A DNA stretch of 64,000 nt from Drosophila miranda (Eukaryota; Arthropoda; Insecta; Diptera; Drosophilidae). The stretch spans positions 21,368,336-21,432,335 of the forward strand of contig NW_022881614.1 in the NCBI RefSeq assembly GCF_003369915.1, given 5' to 3'. Below are positions 10,089 through 21,429 of this stretch, in pieces. Made by a program: the position numbers and the translations under genes. The first letter of the stretch is position 1. Every line of letters begins with the position of its first letter. Under the pieces are notes generated by a model. That model was not told the origin of the DNA, searched no databases, and worked only from the letters and a program-made list of their open reading frames with translations.

Positions 10089-11057
10089 TTCACCCCCCGT
10101 TGGAAGGCAAAGGCTTTCAACAGGTCCATCCTGAAGGGGCAGAACCGCTATTTTTCCAACGGCCCTCTTGAAGATGCTTGCTTGGGCGCAGCTGGCGGCT
10201 ACGCTGGTATGATCGTCGAACGCAGCAATCGGCGCTTCTTTACGAAGGCGGCTTGTCGTGATTACGTCTTGATCATCGGGAACCTCTGTAATTGCATAGA
10301 ATGGCAGGAAATTTGGCAATGTAGAAATTGTTGAAAGTTGAATTTCATTTAGCGTGGATATGTAGGTTTTTAATATATGGAAAAGTTCGCGCTGCAGTTC
10401 CTGATTCTCCGATCGCAGTTTTTCCACTTGCACCTGGCACTCGAGCAGCTGCTTCCTGCATTGCTGCTCTAAGTTTTGGTACTCCAGCGTTGTGGGTCGA
10501 AAATCGTCAATAGAGATGCACGAGGAATTTTTAAAAGCGGCTAAAGCTGCACGCTTATTCTCCGAGCTATCAATGCTTCCTGATACTATCCAACCAAGTT
10601 TAGTCTCCTGCAATGTTGGCAATTGGGCTGATAGTCGAATCTGTCCGACGCACATTAAATCGAAGAACAAACCAGAACCTATCAACAGATCGATACGTTG
10701 GGGCTTGGAGAAATTAGGATCAGCTAGTTTTAGATTATTCGGCATTGGCCAATCCTTTGCGTCTACGCCGAAGTTAGGCTGCATTTCCGTAATTGAGTTG
10801 GTGACAATTGCAGCGAAGGAAGCTCGATAGCTTGCGTCCTGGGATTGTACAACTATATGTACAGACTTGCTCGAAGGTAGAATGGAATCTCCGATTCCAG
10901 AGATGTGAACATAAGACGAGCGATGATCCAACTGCAACTGATCAGCCAGTCTAGATGTTACAAAGTTTGCCTGTGATGCAGAATCCAAAATGGCACGACA
11001 TGGGATAAGTGCTCCATAACGATCTGTTACATGGACGAGGGCAGTAGGTAGCAACAC
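10062..11057 (-). CDS. TRAM-2 protease, coiled coil and integrase-tail ORF
   Basis: 331 codons open, from the Gag overlap to just past the polypurine tract. The retropepsin-like part spans about residues 20-180 (AILDSASQANFV; LGWIVSGSID). A coiled coil follows at about 195-245 (LEYQNLEQQCRKQLLECQVQ), then a remnant homologous to the Bel-A integrase tail (PFYAITEVPDD, KRAVGKIAVLP). There is no polymerase. It is intact here, whereas the corresponding Gag is frameshifted. Protein production would need frameshifting or reinitiation, or the element may depend wholly on proteins supplied in trans. Confidence 0.7.
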   Translation of the reverse strand: MLLPTALVHVTDRYGALIPCRAILDSASQANFVTSRLADQLQLDHRSSYVHISGIGDSILPSSKSVHIVVQSQDASYRASFAAIVTNSITEMQPNFGVDAKDWPMPNNLKLADPNFSKPQRIDLLIGSGLFFDLMCVGQIRLSAQLPTLQETKLGWIVSGSIDSSENKRAALAAFKNSSCISIDDFRPTTLEYQNLEQQCRKQLLECQVQVEKLRSENQELQRELFHILKTYISTLNEIQLSTISTLPNFLPFYAITEVPDDQDVITTSRLRKEAPIAAFDDHTSVAASCAQASIFKRAVGKIAVLPLQDGPVESLCLPTGGECSEQNPAD

Positions 11058-12420
11058 GTTCTGGCTAGGCTGAGATTTCTGGATCGAGGGGGAGGGCTAG
11101 AACACCCGCTTGCTAGAAGCACAGTCGCGGCCTCTTGCTGGATCGATTCCTCGGCCGGTGAAGAGGAAGATGAAGCACCAGTTCCCGATGGAATGTGGAG
11201 TAGCGTGTGATGTTTGGCCTGGCAATGCCTGGAAAGTCCTGACCTGCACCTCTGCAATTCATGGGCTTTGTTGAGGCAGTTCAAACACAAGCGGCTCTTC
11301 TTTGCTTCTTTGTATCGTTCAAACGCAGAGAGATTCAGGAATGCCTGACATCTAGATATGTAATGCTCGGAGGAATTGCAATGGTTACATATGGGGTTAG
11401 GATGGTCGTTACTGGAGGTGATAAGGGTGACAGGATTGTCTTCTCCCACCTGTTGACTAGGACTTGTTGCCATGGCTGATCCCAAATTCTCCAGCATCCG
11501 ACATCTCGCTTCCAAAAATGAGGCCATGCTTGACCACCGAGGCAATCCTGACGTCGGCAAGTTCTCTTCCCATTTCTCCTTTGTTTTGTGGTCCAGTTTC
11601 GTGCCTATGATGAAGATCAGCAACCCATCCGAAATCTCCTGCGGGGTCGCCAAGGTCTGAAGTGCACGCAAGTGCGAATTGATTTTGTCGCTGAGCGCGC
11701 GCAAGCCGATAGCTGAGCCCTTCTCCACCCCTTGCAGCCCGAAAATAGCCTTGACGTGTGCCTGAAAATGTAACAGTTTATTATCGAATCGCAACATTAG
11801 CAAATTCAACGCCTTGTCGTAATTCTCCTCAGAAAGTTCCAAGGAACGAATCGTATCCAGCGCAGCACCATCTAGACATCCATGAAGATATTGGAATTTT
11901 TCGATGATTGGTATACGATGGACTTTGTGCACCATTGTCGAGAACATCGAGTGGAATTCTGGCCAATCCATGTAGTTCCCCCGAATCGCGGAAGCTGCAA
12001 CTCGGGCATTCGAGAACGGCCTATACTATTATAGGCGAACAACGACGAATTCCCCTCGAGAGTATGCCGAGCCGTTGAATTGGCAACATTTACCGTGCGA
12101 GCAGCCATCAACTCCCGCGACAGCCTGGACCTAACCTTGACATAAACATTCGAAAAGTCCAGCCGGGCATCATGGGCTAACTGCAGGAAATCCAGCCTTT
12201 CAAGGCTCGTTTGAGCGGCATCGAAATCCGCATTCATTCGCTCGATCTGCTCTAAGCGAGCTTGAAGTTCTGCCTCATCTAACTCGGCAAGCTCTTCCTT
12301 GGTGAGAAAGCGATCCATGGCCTTTAGTTGGCGCGCGATGGACTCGGCCTTGTGCTTGTAGAAATCTACATCACTTGGCATTGCTGCGTTCGCGACATTG
12401 GTAGGCTCAGGTGCTGCCAT
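11027..12420 (-). pseudogene. TRAM-2 Gag, frameshifted
   Basis: ATG at 12418-12420. The N-terminal 160 residues match Bel-A Gag closely. Near 11980 the sequence has lost one base relative to Bel-A (a G-rich run), moving the capsid region (MDWPEFHSMFSTM) into another frame. From there it is open through two zinc knuckles (CNHCNSSEHYISRC; CLNCLNKAHELQRC). One knuckle cysteine is serine (GLSRHCQAKHH) compared with TRAM-1. The frame ends overlapping the protease ORF by about 30 bases. Confidence 0.8.
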
Positions 12421-12769
12421 GTTGAGGTTTTAAAAGAGTCACTCAGCACGACCGAAAAAGACACCCTGTATACGTATAAACGTGGGAACCGAAAGCAAAG
12501 GGATTACAGCTAATGCCTTTAGCTGCGCGGCTGTGCGAGCTGTCCGATTCCGCTTTGTACTCCGCTTGTGTGTATTAGTGAGTTCGCTGCACTGCCTACC
12601 GCACTGCACTGACCGAATTGTCGCGACAGAGAAATTAATAGCCAGCAATGCGTGTATGTAGGTGTATGTAAGTGTGTTTTAGCACCGAATTGTGCTTAAC
12701 CGCCGAAAATTTGCTAGGGCTAACGAATGTCGATCGCGAATGATTATTAATTGACACTGCAACTCAGAG

Positions 12770-12787
12770 ATCACGTCGGGGTCACCA
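12770..12787 (-). other. primer binding site for tRNA-Trp
   Basis: Minus strand TGGTGACCCCGACGTGAT, seven bases inside the 5' LTR. This is complementary to the 3' end of eukaryotic tRNA-Trp including CCA (tRNA sequence from memory). Bel-A uses the same site with one mismatch (22539-22556). Confidence 0.8.
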
Positions 12788-12794
12788 AATTTTA

Positions 12795-13166
12795 TGTGGA
12801 GATAATGTTTTTTATCCCCAATCGGCCGACTAATTATTTCGAATTAAATAAAACTCGGCGCAGAAATAAAATTACGATATGTTCTTTAATGCGTGACATC
12901 CAAATTGCAAGTGTGGCTTGCCTGCCCTTTACATTGCCGCTCCGATCGCTAAGCGCAGCTTCGCTCGGCCGACGTCGGTAGGCAGACGCAAAGCGGAGAT
13001 AGCGAAGAGCGAGCTGGCAGAGAGCGTTTAGCAGGGCAAGCAAGCGCAAAGCTTTAACAAACAAATGAGTGACATAGACATAAGTAACAAACAAAATAAG
13101 CGGCTGAGGGCCAAGAATTAGGTGCTATTTGGCCAGCAGCTAATCGGCTGGGTTCTGCTCCGAACA
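12795..13166 (-). repeat. 5' LTR of TRAM-2
   Basis: 372 bp, followed by TSD GAGAT at 13167-13171. It precedes the tRNA primer site on the minus strand. Confidence 0.95.
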
Positions 13167-13171
13167 GAGAT

Positions 13172-13473
13172 GAGATCGATTGTTGCGCGGGAAAAAGCTC
13201 GCTGAAATCAGCTCAGCTTAGTTTGATCGATCAAGCATGTTTGTTTTTTCAACAAGCTGATTGCTGATTTTGTTCAAGTGTATTGGTTCATAAGTGATCG
13301 AAAATGGGCTGCAAAACATTGTTAAGCGAAATTACGGTTAACCCAGCGCTGGGGAATAAGCGGAATTATTGAAAATATTTGAATAATAGTTTTATTTCTA
13401 TAATTTCTGGAAGGCGATAAATTAAGCAAAAAAGTTTTATTATTTACCATTTTCATATGTCAATAATAAAGAT
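13172..13473. other. short unclassified repeat region with AGCTGAAATCAGCT-like motifs
   Basis: Non-coding. It contains GCTCGCTGAAATCAGCTCAG and related words also found at 21960-22050 (inverted) and 56570-56720. The right copy carries about 300 additional bases here (56393-56700), so the left copy appears to have a deletion. Probably the remains of a small inverted-repeat element. Confidence 0.45.
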
Positions 13474-13807
13474 TGTTCAGGCCAGCAGCAGACGATTGCC
13501 GCGCACTGTGCCAACTTCGTGCGCTCCGGTCTCAACTCGCTCTCGCGCGCTCGGAGGGGCACTCGGGAGACTTTACGACCCACGATCCACCCGGCGCTCA
13601 AGCCATCATGGAGCATAAGGCCTAGTTTTAGTTACGTTTCCCACCCCGCTACAAGCTGTCGTCGTGCACATACGCGCACCTACAGTCCACATACATATAT
13701 ACCGAAATACAAGGAACATATTTATTGGAACAACTCTGACTTCTTCTTTTGGATATTTTCGCACTCGTCGCTGGAAAGCCGCTCCGGTGATCCGCCCTCC
13801 TACAAAC
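13474..13807 (+). repeat. 5' LTR of family B, left copy
   Basis: Starts TGTTCAGGCCAGCAGCAGAC and ends near CCTCCTACAAAC, about 334 bp. It matches 56980-57313. The end is set by where similarity to the 3' LTR stops, so it may be off by a few bases. Confidence 0.8.
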
Positions 13808-13809
13808 AT

Positions 13810-13827
13810 TGGTCCTTCGAGCCGGAT
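13810..13827 (+). other. primer binding site for tRNA-Tyr
   Basis: TGGTCCTTCGAGCCGGAT, complementary to the 3' end of tRNA-Tyr plus CCA (tRNA sequence from memory), 2 bases after the LTR. It differs from the tRNA-Trp site of the TRAM/Bel-A family. Confidence 0.75.
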
Positions 13828-14996
13828 CTTCGCCTTCCCCATAAGGAGAAGCTTACCCCAGCCAGCATCGGCGGATCGCTCTAAGTTCAAGATAAGTAAG
13901 CCCAACACCAGTGCAGTGATTTTGTGCGAGTTTTCCATCCCAGTCCGAGTACCCGTGGCATACATATTACATACATACATATGTATTCATTTCTCGCTCT
14001 AGCTCCAAATTAAACCATACTTCGTTCTGCCAACGGTTGTGGCCACCTACTTCTCCAAAGGTTTAATTTGATCCGAGCAAGCTCCTGCGGTCAACCTCCG
14101 ATCCAGTGTATATATTCCTACCTCTCCCAGCTACCAGCTGAGCTTTGGTTGCTGACATATGCACATGCATACAAGCACATGTACACATCGCAACGCAATC
14201 CAAGCGGCTGACAAAAATCATAAATTCATATGCTTGCAATTGGTTTGTTGTTTTTTTTCCATGCTCAACGCTCCATCGGTTTTCGGTTTTATAAATAGAG
14301 AAAATAAATCACTGCGTCTCCGTATTTAACTAATTATATTGCCAACAAAAATAAGACACGATCCATACATACGGCACCACATATATATTTATCTTACATA
14401 TACATACATACGTACGCATTTGAAAATTATACATATTGCATATAAAACGGTCATCCACCGTTTTAACCGTTGTTTTACATCTCGCCAAAAAGTTGGGTCG
14501 TCAACCCAAGCCACGGTACATAGCACTTACATCCATACGCACACACATACAAGCAGCAGCAGCGGTGCATTCGTTTCGTTTTTCCTTTCGCTTTCGCTTC
14601 TCCACCGTTTGCTTGCGCGGTTGTTGGTGGGAGAATATTTTTCGGTGCCGCGCTTGACCGTAACGGAACGCCAAGTGTAGCGCTACCCAGCACTTCGAGG
14701 GTATATTGTTTTCAACATTCGTTTGCAACCGACTCTATATAGGGGTACCTTGTGCATCCATATCATTGCTCATCCTTATTAGTCGCTCTTGGTTGGCCCT
14801 TTGTTTTTTATTTGATCGTAGTATTTTATATTTATATATTCCGGCCACGGTGCCCGACTTCTACTATATAAATACTCGCGATAAATCCCGCCAAGGCCAC
14901 ATAACCACGGTTCGTCGTTCACAACTTCCACTTCTCCATTTCCACTCACCTGCTTTGCGACTCTGATACGCGCTATCGCAAATCCATCAGCCAACC
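13828..14996 (+). other. long untranslated leader of family B
   Basis: About 1.17 kb between primer site and Gag ATG. No conserved domain is visible. Contains many ATACATAC-type runs and several short ORFs that differ between copies. Presumably 5' UTR and packaging region. Confidence 0.6.
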
Positions 14997-17513
14997 ATGA
15001 CCACTGGTGAGAAGAAATCTCGCAAGAAGTTTAGGCGGGGGAGTTCGCTGAGTTTGACCCATCCACCCAGCTCCAACGGCTCAATCACTACGCCCACAGC
15101 TTCCCGTCCGGCCCCAGCTGAGCGAGGTCCGACCACGTCCAGGGCTCACACACCACATGCCTTTGAGGCCTTGTTGCTCCCCTCGGTCGTCCCTCGCACG
15201 GTTCCGAGCACTATGGCCCAATCGGTCGCCAGTTCCGCACGGTCTAAGTTTGCCTTGGCTGCAAGCAGACTGACACGCTTCGACCAGAAGCTCAGCGCTC
15301 CAGATGCTAGCACACCAACCCGCTCGCTCTCCCAAGTCCATCGAGATCAACTCCGAAGCCTGTGGGCGAAGGTGGACGCGGAGTTCGAGGCCTGTGTGGA
15401 GGCGATAACGGAAGTAGATCCAGAGGGGGCAGCTGACGTCCAGGGGATGTACGATGACTGCTACGCGGTCTACGCGCAATGCCTTGCCGAACTGAACGAT
15501 CAGCTCGAACCCCCGACTGTCCCTCACACGCCTCAACTGGCCATTCAAGTGCCGACTTCCGGCGGTTGCCGTCTTCCTGCATGTGACACTGATGTTTTCA
15601 GTGGGGACTACCAGCAGTGGCCCACGTTCCGAGACCTGTTCACCGCCATATATATAGAGAACCCGAGGTTGGCTCCAGTAGAAAAACTGTTCCACCTCAA
15701 CAAAAAAACAAGCGGTGAGGCCCACGACATAGTGGCACAGGCTCCACTCACGAACGAAGGGTTCGCGTCCGCATGGAGCGCCCTCCGTGAGCGTTTCCAA
15801 AACAAGAGGCTGATACTCAAAGCACAGCTGAAGATCCTTTTCAGTCTGCCCCAAATCCGCACCGAGTCAGCTGCAGCGCTAAAAGAGCTTCAGAGGGCCG
15901 TCCACAAGTGCCTTACGACACTCAACCACTCCGAGGTCTCCACAGACAGCATTTTCGCTGACGGAGTGTTAGTGTACCTCATATCCGCGAAGTTGCCGAA
16001 AGCGACTTTGGAGCTTTGGGAGCAGTCCGTGACACACAATTCCGAAATTCCCACCTGGCACGCTATGGACAAGTTCCTGGCGGAGCGGTACCTGTCTCTC
16101 GAGGTGACCGAGGATGGCCATCCAGGCATGGAGACTCAGGCCCACTCCAGGGCGAGTCTACCCACGTCAGAGAGTTCAAAGGGCAAATCCATCCCATTCC
16201 GTTCCCAAGGGAGCCCTGTTGCAAGGCGGGTTCACTCGTTCGGAACAACTGTGGATCCGAAGCGGAGAACGTGTGATCTTTGCTCCAAAGAGAACCATCC
16301 GATCCGGGTATGCCCTCAATTCCTTCAGATGAGAACTGATGCTCGCTCCAGCTATATTAAGCAAAAAATTCTTTGCTTAAACTGTTTCGGAAGAGGTCAC
16401 CAGATTCGTGAATTCCAAAGCGCCCACAACTGCAATACGTGTGGAGACCGGCATCATACGCTGAAGCACCGTGGCACTCCAGTTTCCAGCCAATCCGTGC
16501 CCAACTCCGTACCACTTTCGACTCCTGCCGAAGCTCAGCCTAGCGTTCAGAACTATTTCGCCTCCGGCAAGAGGGCGGTACTCCTGGGCACGGCTATTAT
16601 TAATATTTGCCACTTGGGGACAAACTTTCGCGCCCGCGCTCTAATCGACCCGGGCTCCGAGGCGTCGTTCATTACGGAACGTCTCTTCCAGATCATTAAG
16701 TTGCCATTCCGACTCGCCCAGGCACAGGTCTCGGGCCTCAATCAGACCATATCCGCTCAGTCCAAGAAGCTCTGCCATTTTTCCATCCGCTCCCGGATGG
16801 GAGCTGCCGGAACTATCAGGCAGCCTTCCCTCCCATCCGATCCCGCAACACTCGTTGCGAGACTTGCCGAACCTGCCATGGGCAGACCCGACATTTTACG
16901 CAAGCTCACAAATAGATGTCCTGATTGGTGCCGACATCCTTCCATCCATCCTCTTGAGCGGCTCATAGACGAATATCTGTGGATCTCTCCTCGGACAGGA
17001 GACCATTTTCGGATGGGTTCTTACAGGCCCAGTGCCAAACACGGTACAAGGCAGGGTCGCATCCTTCTCCACGCAAATTTCCACCGAGCTAGAGACTCCG
17101 TTAGACAAACTCCTCACAAAGTTTTGGGAGGTGGAGGACATTCCTACTTAAATAGAAAGCGAGTCGGATTCGTACTGCGAAAGAAATTTCCTCCGAACTA
17201 CGTCAAGAACGCCAAGCGGGAAATACGTCGTCACGTTACCGTTTCGCGACCCAGATCATCTCGGATCAGATCTGGGGTATTCAAGGGCAACCGCGCTGGC
17301 CCAGTTCCTAAGAAACGAAAATCGCTTGAAAAGAAACAGTCCCCTACAAGAGCAGTACGACACCGTGATCCAAGAATACCTAGAGCTTGGACACATGACA
17401 GAAGTTCTTCCGACTCATGGGTCCTCAACCTACTACCTGCCGCACCACGCTGTCTTCAAGCCTGATAGCACCACCACGAAAGTCCGCGTTGTATTTAACG
17501 CCAGTCCGACTTA
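14997..17513 (+). pseudogene. family B Gag-protease, left copy
   Basis: ATG at 14997. Gag-like helical domain through about residue 400 (for example DVFSGDYQQWPTFRDLFTAI near residue 200). Zinc knuckles follow (CDLCSKENHPIRVC; CLNCFGRGHQIREF; CNTCGDRHHTLKH), then a retropepsin-like site (ALIDPGSEASFITERL) near residue 555. At about 16797 the left copy lacks roughly 37 bases present at 60440-60478, which shifts the frame inside protease. A TAA near 17151-17153 and the TAA at 17511-17513 are shared with the right copy. The second stop lies at an apparent deletion in the RT N-terminal region. Confidence 0.85.
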
Positions 17514-20335
17514 ACCCTTCAGATCCTGAAGTGGCGCTACTACCGGTACGTCTTCAATGCTGACATCACCAAGATGTATCGGCAGATTTGGGTAGATCCG
17601 AAGCACACCCCCTTCCAGCGAATTTTGTTTCGCAACAAGGAGGGCGAGATACGCGACTATGAGTTGCAAACTGTCACCTTTGGAGTCAATTGTGCTCCCT
17701 TTCTCGCCATCCGGGTGTTGCAACAGCTTGCAGACGATGTCCAGTCCCGATTCCCAAGAGCCAGTCACATCATTCGGTCCTGTATGTATGTCGACGACGT
17801 CCTAGCGGGAGCAGACTCTCCCACTGAGGCTCAACTAGCTATCCGCGAGTTACAGGCCGCCCTGAGTTCTGCCGGGTTTCCACTGAGAAAATGGACGTCC
17901 AACCACAAGGATATCCTGACTACCATTCCGAATGACCATCTCCTTCACACCGACTTCCTTGAACTCGAGGCAGAACGCACAGCCAAGACTCTCGGAATTC
18001 GCTGGAAGGCGACAACAGACGATTTCTTCTTCGTTCCGCCAGAACTGGCATTTACGGCATCCAATACCAAGCGAGCGGTGCTTTCCCAGATAGCAAGGTT
18101 GTTCGACCCTGCAGGCTGGTTGGCGCCTTTCATTGTCCGGTCAAAGATCTTCATGCAAGAGATCTGGTTGCAAGAAGTGGGATGGGACGAAGATCTTCCG
18201 ACCGAGATGCGTCAGCGCTGGCAGAGTTTTCTGCGGAGCTACTCCGCTCTCGACCAGATCCGCATTCCAAGGTGGATTGGCTCCGAACCAGCTGTAAGGG
18301 TCGAGCATCACGGATTTTGCGATGCGTCCGAAAAGGCGTACGGTGCGGCGATCTACTTACGCATCGAGACTGACCACCTGGTCAAGGTGCAGTTGCTTAC
18401 CGCGAAAACACGAGTCGCACCCGTTAAGACTGTATCGCTCCCCCGGTTAGAGCTGTGCGGCGCCGTGCTGCTGTCCGAAATGGTGACGGCTATCCTGCCA
18501 AATATGCCAAGCGCACCTACAACCTGTTACTTCTGGACAGATTCCGCTATAGTCCTGTCCTGGCTGAAAAAGCCTGCTTGCCACTGGACTACCTTCGTGG
18601 CCAACCGAGTGACCAGAATTTCGCAAGCCACCGGGGTCGAGAATTGGGGTCACGTTCCGTCCGCACAAAATCCCGCCGACCTTGCCAGCAGGGGCGTATC
18701 CTTACAGGAGCTCGTCGAGAACCAACTCTGGTGGCACGGACCAGCGTGGTTGGAAGGGCCCCGGCATCAATGGCCAGCCCAATGCGGGGACGATCCCGTG
18801 ATAACCCTCGAGCAACGTGCTCTGAAGGTTCATTTTGCACCGAGCCCATCCGAAGACTTCCTCGATCGGTTCTCCAATCTGGAGAGAGCCCTGCGAGTCC
18901 GTGCTTATGTCCTTCGCTTCACAAAACGCTGCTGGAAGCTGGTCACCGGACAAGAGGACCACCTTGCAAGCGAAGACATTACCGAAGCTGAGCGCACTCT
19001 TATCCTAGAGACTCAGCGCAGGGAATACTCCCAAGAGCATCACTGCCTAAGCGAGAAGCGGCCAGTGCCAAGGTCAAGTTCTATCCTGAATTTAAACCCG
19101 TTCCTAGACCAACATGGGCTCATAAGAGCATGTGGCCGTATCGCAACTTCTACCTTTCTGAAGTACGACGAACGGCATCCCATTATTCTGCCGTACCGCT
19201 GCCGGCTATCCCGCCTTCTCGCGCAATTCACCCACCGGATAACTCTTCATGGCGGGAACCAACTAATGGTGCGACTTATCCGATCCAAGTTCTGGATTCC
19301 CAAGGTTCAGAAACTCATGAAGGGGGTGGTAAACTCCTGCAAGGTATGCGTCATCCACAGACAGAAGTTGCAAGCCCAAATGATGGGTGATCTTCCTACG
19401 GAACGAACGTCCTTTTCCAGACCGTTCACGCACACCGGAATTGACTACGAAATACGGAATTACACAGGCAGAGCGTGTGCCTGATAACCAAGGGGTATGT
19501 GTGTGTGTTCGTGTGTTTTTCCACGAAGGCGATCCATTTGGAGCCCACGTCGGATCTCACGACCGAGAAATTTCTTGCAGCCTTCGCTCGTTTCGTCGCA
19601 CGACGATGGTGTCCGCAGCGCATTCACTCCGACAATGGCAAAACTTTCGTTGGTGCCGCCAAGGTGCTTACCCGTGACTTCCTAGAAGCATTCAAGGGCT
19701 CGATAACTGATGCGTACAGCCATCACCGGGTTTCGTGGCGTTTTATCCCACCAGGAGCTCCACACATGGGAGGTCTGTGGGAAGCCGGGGTGAAGAGTTT
19801 CAAAACTCTCTTTTACAAAGCCACGTCCACTCGGAAGTACACTTTCGAAGAGCTTTCCACGCTTTTCGCAAAGATCGAAGCATGCCTTAATTCCAGGCCG
19901 CTCTCGCCGATGTCCGAAGATCCAACTGAGTTGCTGGCCCTTACTCCCGGGCACTTCCTTACCGGGAGACCCTTGATGTCCACGGCCGAACCCGAAATAA
20001 AGGGTGACCTTAAATCAATAATCAATCGATTGCAGCATTTAAAGGCGCTCACCCAACAGTTTTGCCAGCGGTGGAAAGAGGAATACCTCAAAGAGCTCCA
20101 CAAGCGCACTAAGTGGCAGACGACGCCAAACCTCCAGGTTGGGGATATGGTTGTCGTCAAAGAAGACAACCTGCCCTCCAATGAATGGCGGCTCGGAAGA
20201 GTCCAGTCCGTGTATCCCGGCGCTGACGACAGAGTCCGTGTGGTAGATATCCTTACTGCCCGCGGGGTCCTTAAAAGGCCTGTTGTAAAGGTCGTTCTCC
20301 TCCTAGTAGAACGCCCTAGTTCCGTCCAACAATAA
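17514..20335 (+). pseudogene. family B reverse transcriptase, RNase H and integrase, left copy
   Basis: RT fingers and palm from about 17550, with MYVDDVLAGA as the catalytic YVDD at about 17785. RNase H of the Bel/Pao type (FCDASEKAYGAAIYL; FWTDSAIVLSWL) at about 18310-18570. Integrase zinc-binding segment at about 19230-19350 (FTHRITLHGGNQLMV, CKVCVIHR). Catalytic core at about 19500-19830 (SDNGKTFVGAA; WEAGVKSFKTLF). C-terminal domain to 20335. A two-base difference near 19480 breaks the frame before the integrase core in this copy only. Confidence 0.88.
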
Positions 20336-20340
20336 CGCGA

Positions 20341-20706
20341 ATGTACCTTCCAAAGCTCCAAATTTCATTACTAATACTTCTTCGACCACTTTCCTTCCTC
20401 CTAGTTCATCGTATCCAGACATGGCCCCACGCTCACGCGCCAACCGCACCGGGGAGAGCCGGCACCTACCGTTGCCGAGTCTGCTCAGGAATACACCCGC
20501 TACGGACCTGCCATGTGTTTCTGCGCCGGAGCCCTGAGAAGAGGCTCCGAGCCGTCCTGAGAAACAAATACTGCGCCAACTGCCTGGCGCACCAGCACTC
20601 CGGGAAGGACTGCCTCAGAGGCGGGCTGTGCGGGGTGTGTGGCAAGAACTACCACACGCTACTCCACATCTCCGCGCCTTGCTGTCCAGCCCGCTCAGCC
20701 TCGTGA
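20341..20706 (+). pseudogene. second zinc-knuckle (nucleocapsid-like) module downstream of integrase
   Basis: After the integrase stop, an open stretch encodes CRVCSGIHPLRTCHVFLRR, then CANCLAHQHSGKDC and CGVCGKNYHTLLH. This is the triple knuckle pattern of Bel/Pao Gag nucleocapsid but clearly different in sequence from the family B Gag at 16270-16470. The frame shifts after HTLLH. No start codon is obvious. It could be an extra third-ORF module, or a recombined fragment of another Bel/Pao element. Confidence 0.65.
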
Positions 20707-20907
20707 ATACAGTCGACAGCTACATCGGCCCACGCCGGACGCCGCCCTCGTCGCCCAGCCCGTCCAGACCTGGCTGCACCGCCGCCATCTACGCCGGCTC
20801 ACGCCGAACGCCGTCCTCGTCGGCCCGTCAGCCGACCGGTCGTAGGAACCGCGACCTCATCGTTTGCGAGTCCAGCGGCTCAAGCTGAGTGCCGTCCCCG
20901 TCACCCC

Positions 20908-21415
20908 GTGAACCGCCCCGTCGTAGGAACCCCGGCGCCCTCCGTAAGCTCCCTTCTACAACATAGGAGCCTCAATATCCTCCCGACGGCGCTGGTGGTC
21001 CTGGATACGGGCTCGAAGGATTTCGAAACGGGCGCGCTCATCGACCCATGCACGCCGGTGAGCTGCATTGACGACTCATTGGCCTCCGCCTTCACGATAC
21101 CCACTACGCGCGTCGGCAACGAGAAGGTGTGCACCGCGGTCATTCGTACCAAGACGGGCGACTTCCGACTGGAAGCCATCCTGAAGGTCGAGCCCCGTTT
21201 GCGCATCTGCACGCCGATCCGACCTTTGAGCGATACGATCCGGGCTCGATTTGACGACCTGAAGCTCGCAGATGCGCAATTCCATCGACCAGCTACCAAC
21301 CCGGGTTCCTGGCACGCGAGGACGGCCTTCCTGTGTCCCAGAGCACGGTGTTCGGATGGATCGTATCCGGTGCATGCACACAGCCATAGACACCGATTGG
21401 GCTTTGCATCCTGCA
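20908..21415 (+). pseudogene. second retropepsin-like module downstream of integrase
   Basis: Encodes TALVVLDTGSKDFETGALID (aspartic-protease region, ALIDPCTPVSCID as the putative active-site region) through LSDTIRARFDDLKLADAQFH. After a frame change near 21290 it reads LPVSQSTVFGWIVSGAC, which corresponds to the C-terminal end of Bel/Pao protease (compare ETIFGWVLTGP in the main ORF). It ends at the polypurine tract. With 20341-20706 it makes a second Gag-NC/protease block in the usual env position. Confidence 0.65.
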
Positions 21416-21429
21416 GGGGGGGGGGAGGA
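21416..21429 (+). other. polypurine tract of family B
   Basis: Run of ten G followed by AGGA, immediately before the 3' LTR start TGTTCAGG at 21430. It would prime plus-strand DNA synthesis. Confidence 0.8.

Larger units (their letters stand above)
9717..13166 (-). mobile_element. TRAM-2: complete 3450-bp Bel/Pao-derived element
   Basis: Both LTRs are present at 372 bp each and flanked by a 5-base target duplication GAGAT (9712-9716 and 13167-13171). The second copy of the host block has the empty site at about 56360, confirming the insertion and dating it after the segmental duplication. The internal 2.7 kb encodes Gag, protease, a coiled coil and an integrase remnant, with no RT or RNase H. 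Overall size and LTR length match what I recall of the D. miranda neo-Y element TRAM, unverified here. Confidence 0.93.

Noticed and set aside
12770..12787. tRNA gene fragment
   Set aside because: Only the 18-base primer complement is present, at the fixed position after an LTR; no cloverleaf.
15081..15854. 257-codon minus-strand ORF opposite family B Gag (also at 58571-59344)
   Set aside because: Antisense shadow of Gag; composition follows the complementary frame and no family is recognisable.
16790..17465. C-terminal 220 codons of the 822-codon family B ORF as protein sequence
   Set aside because: After the approximately 37-base deletion the frame is shifted. The right copy shows the true protease frame, so this stretch is out of frame.
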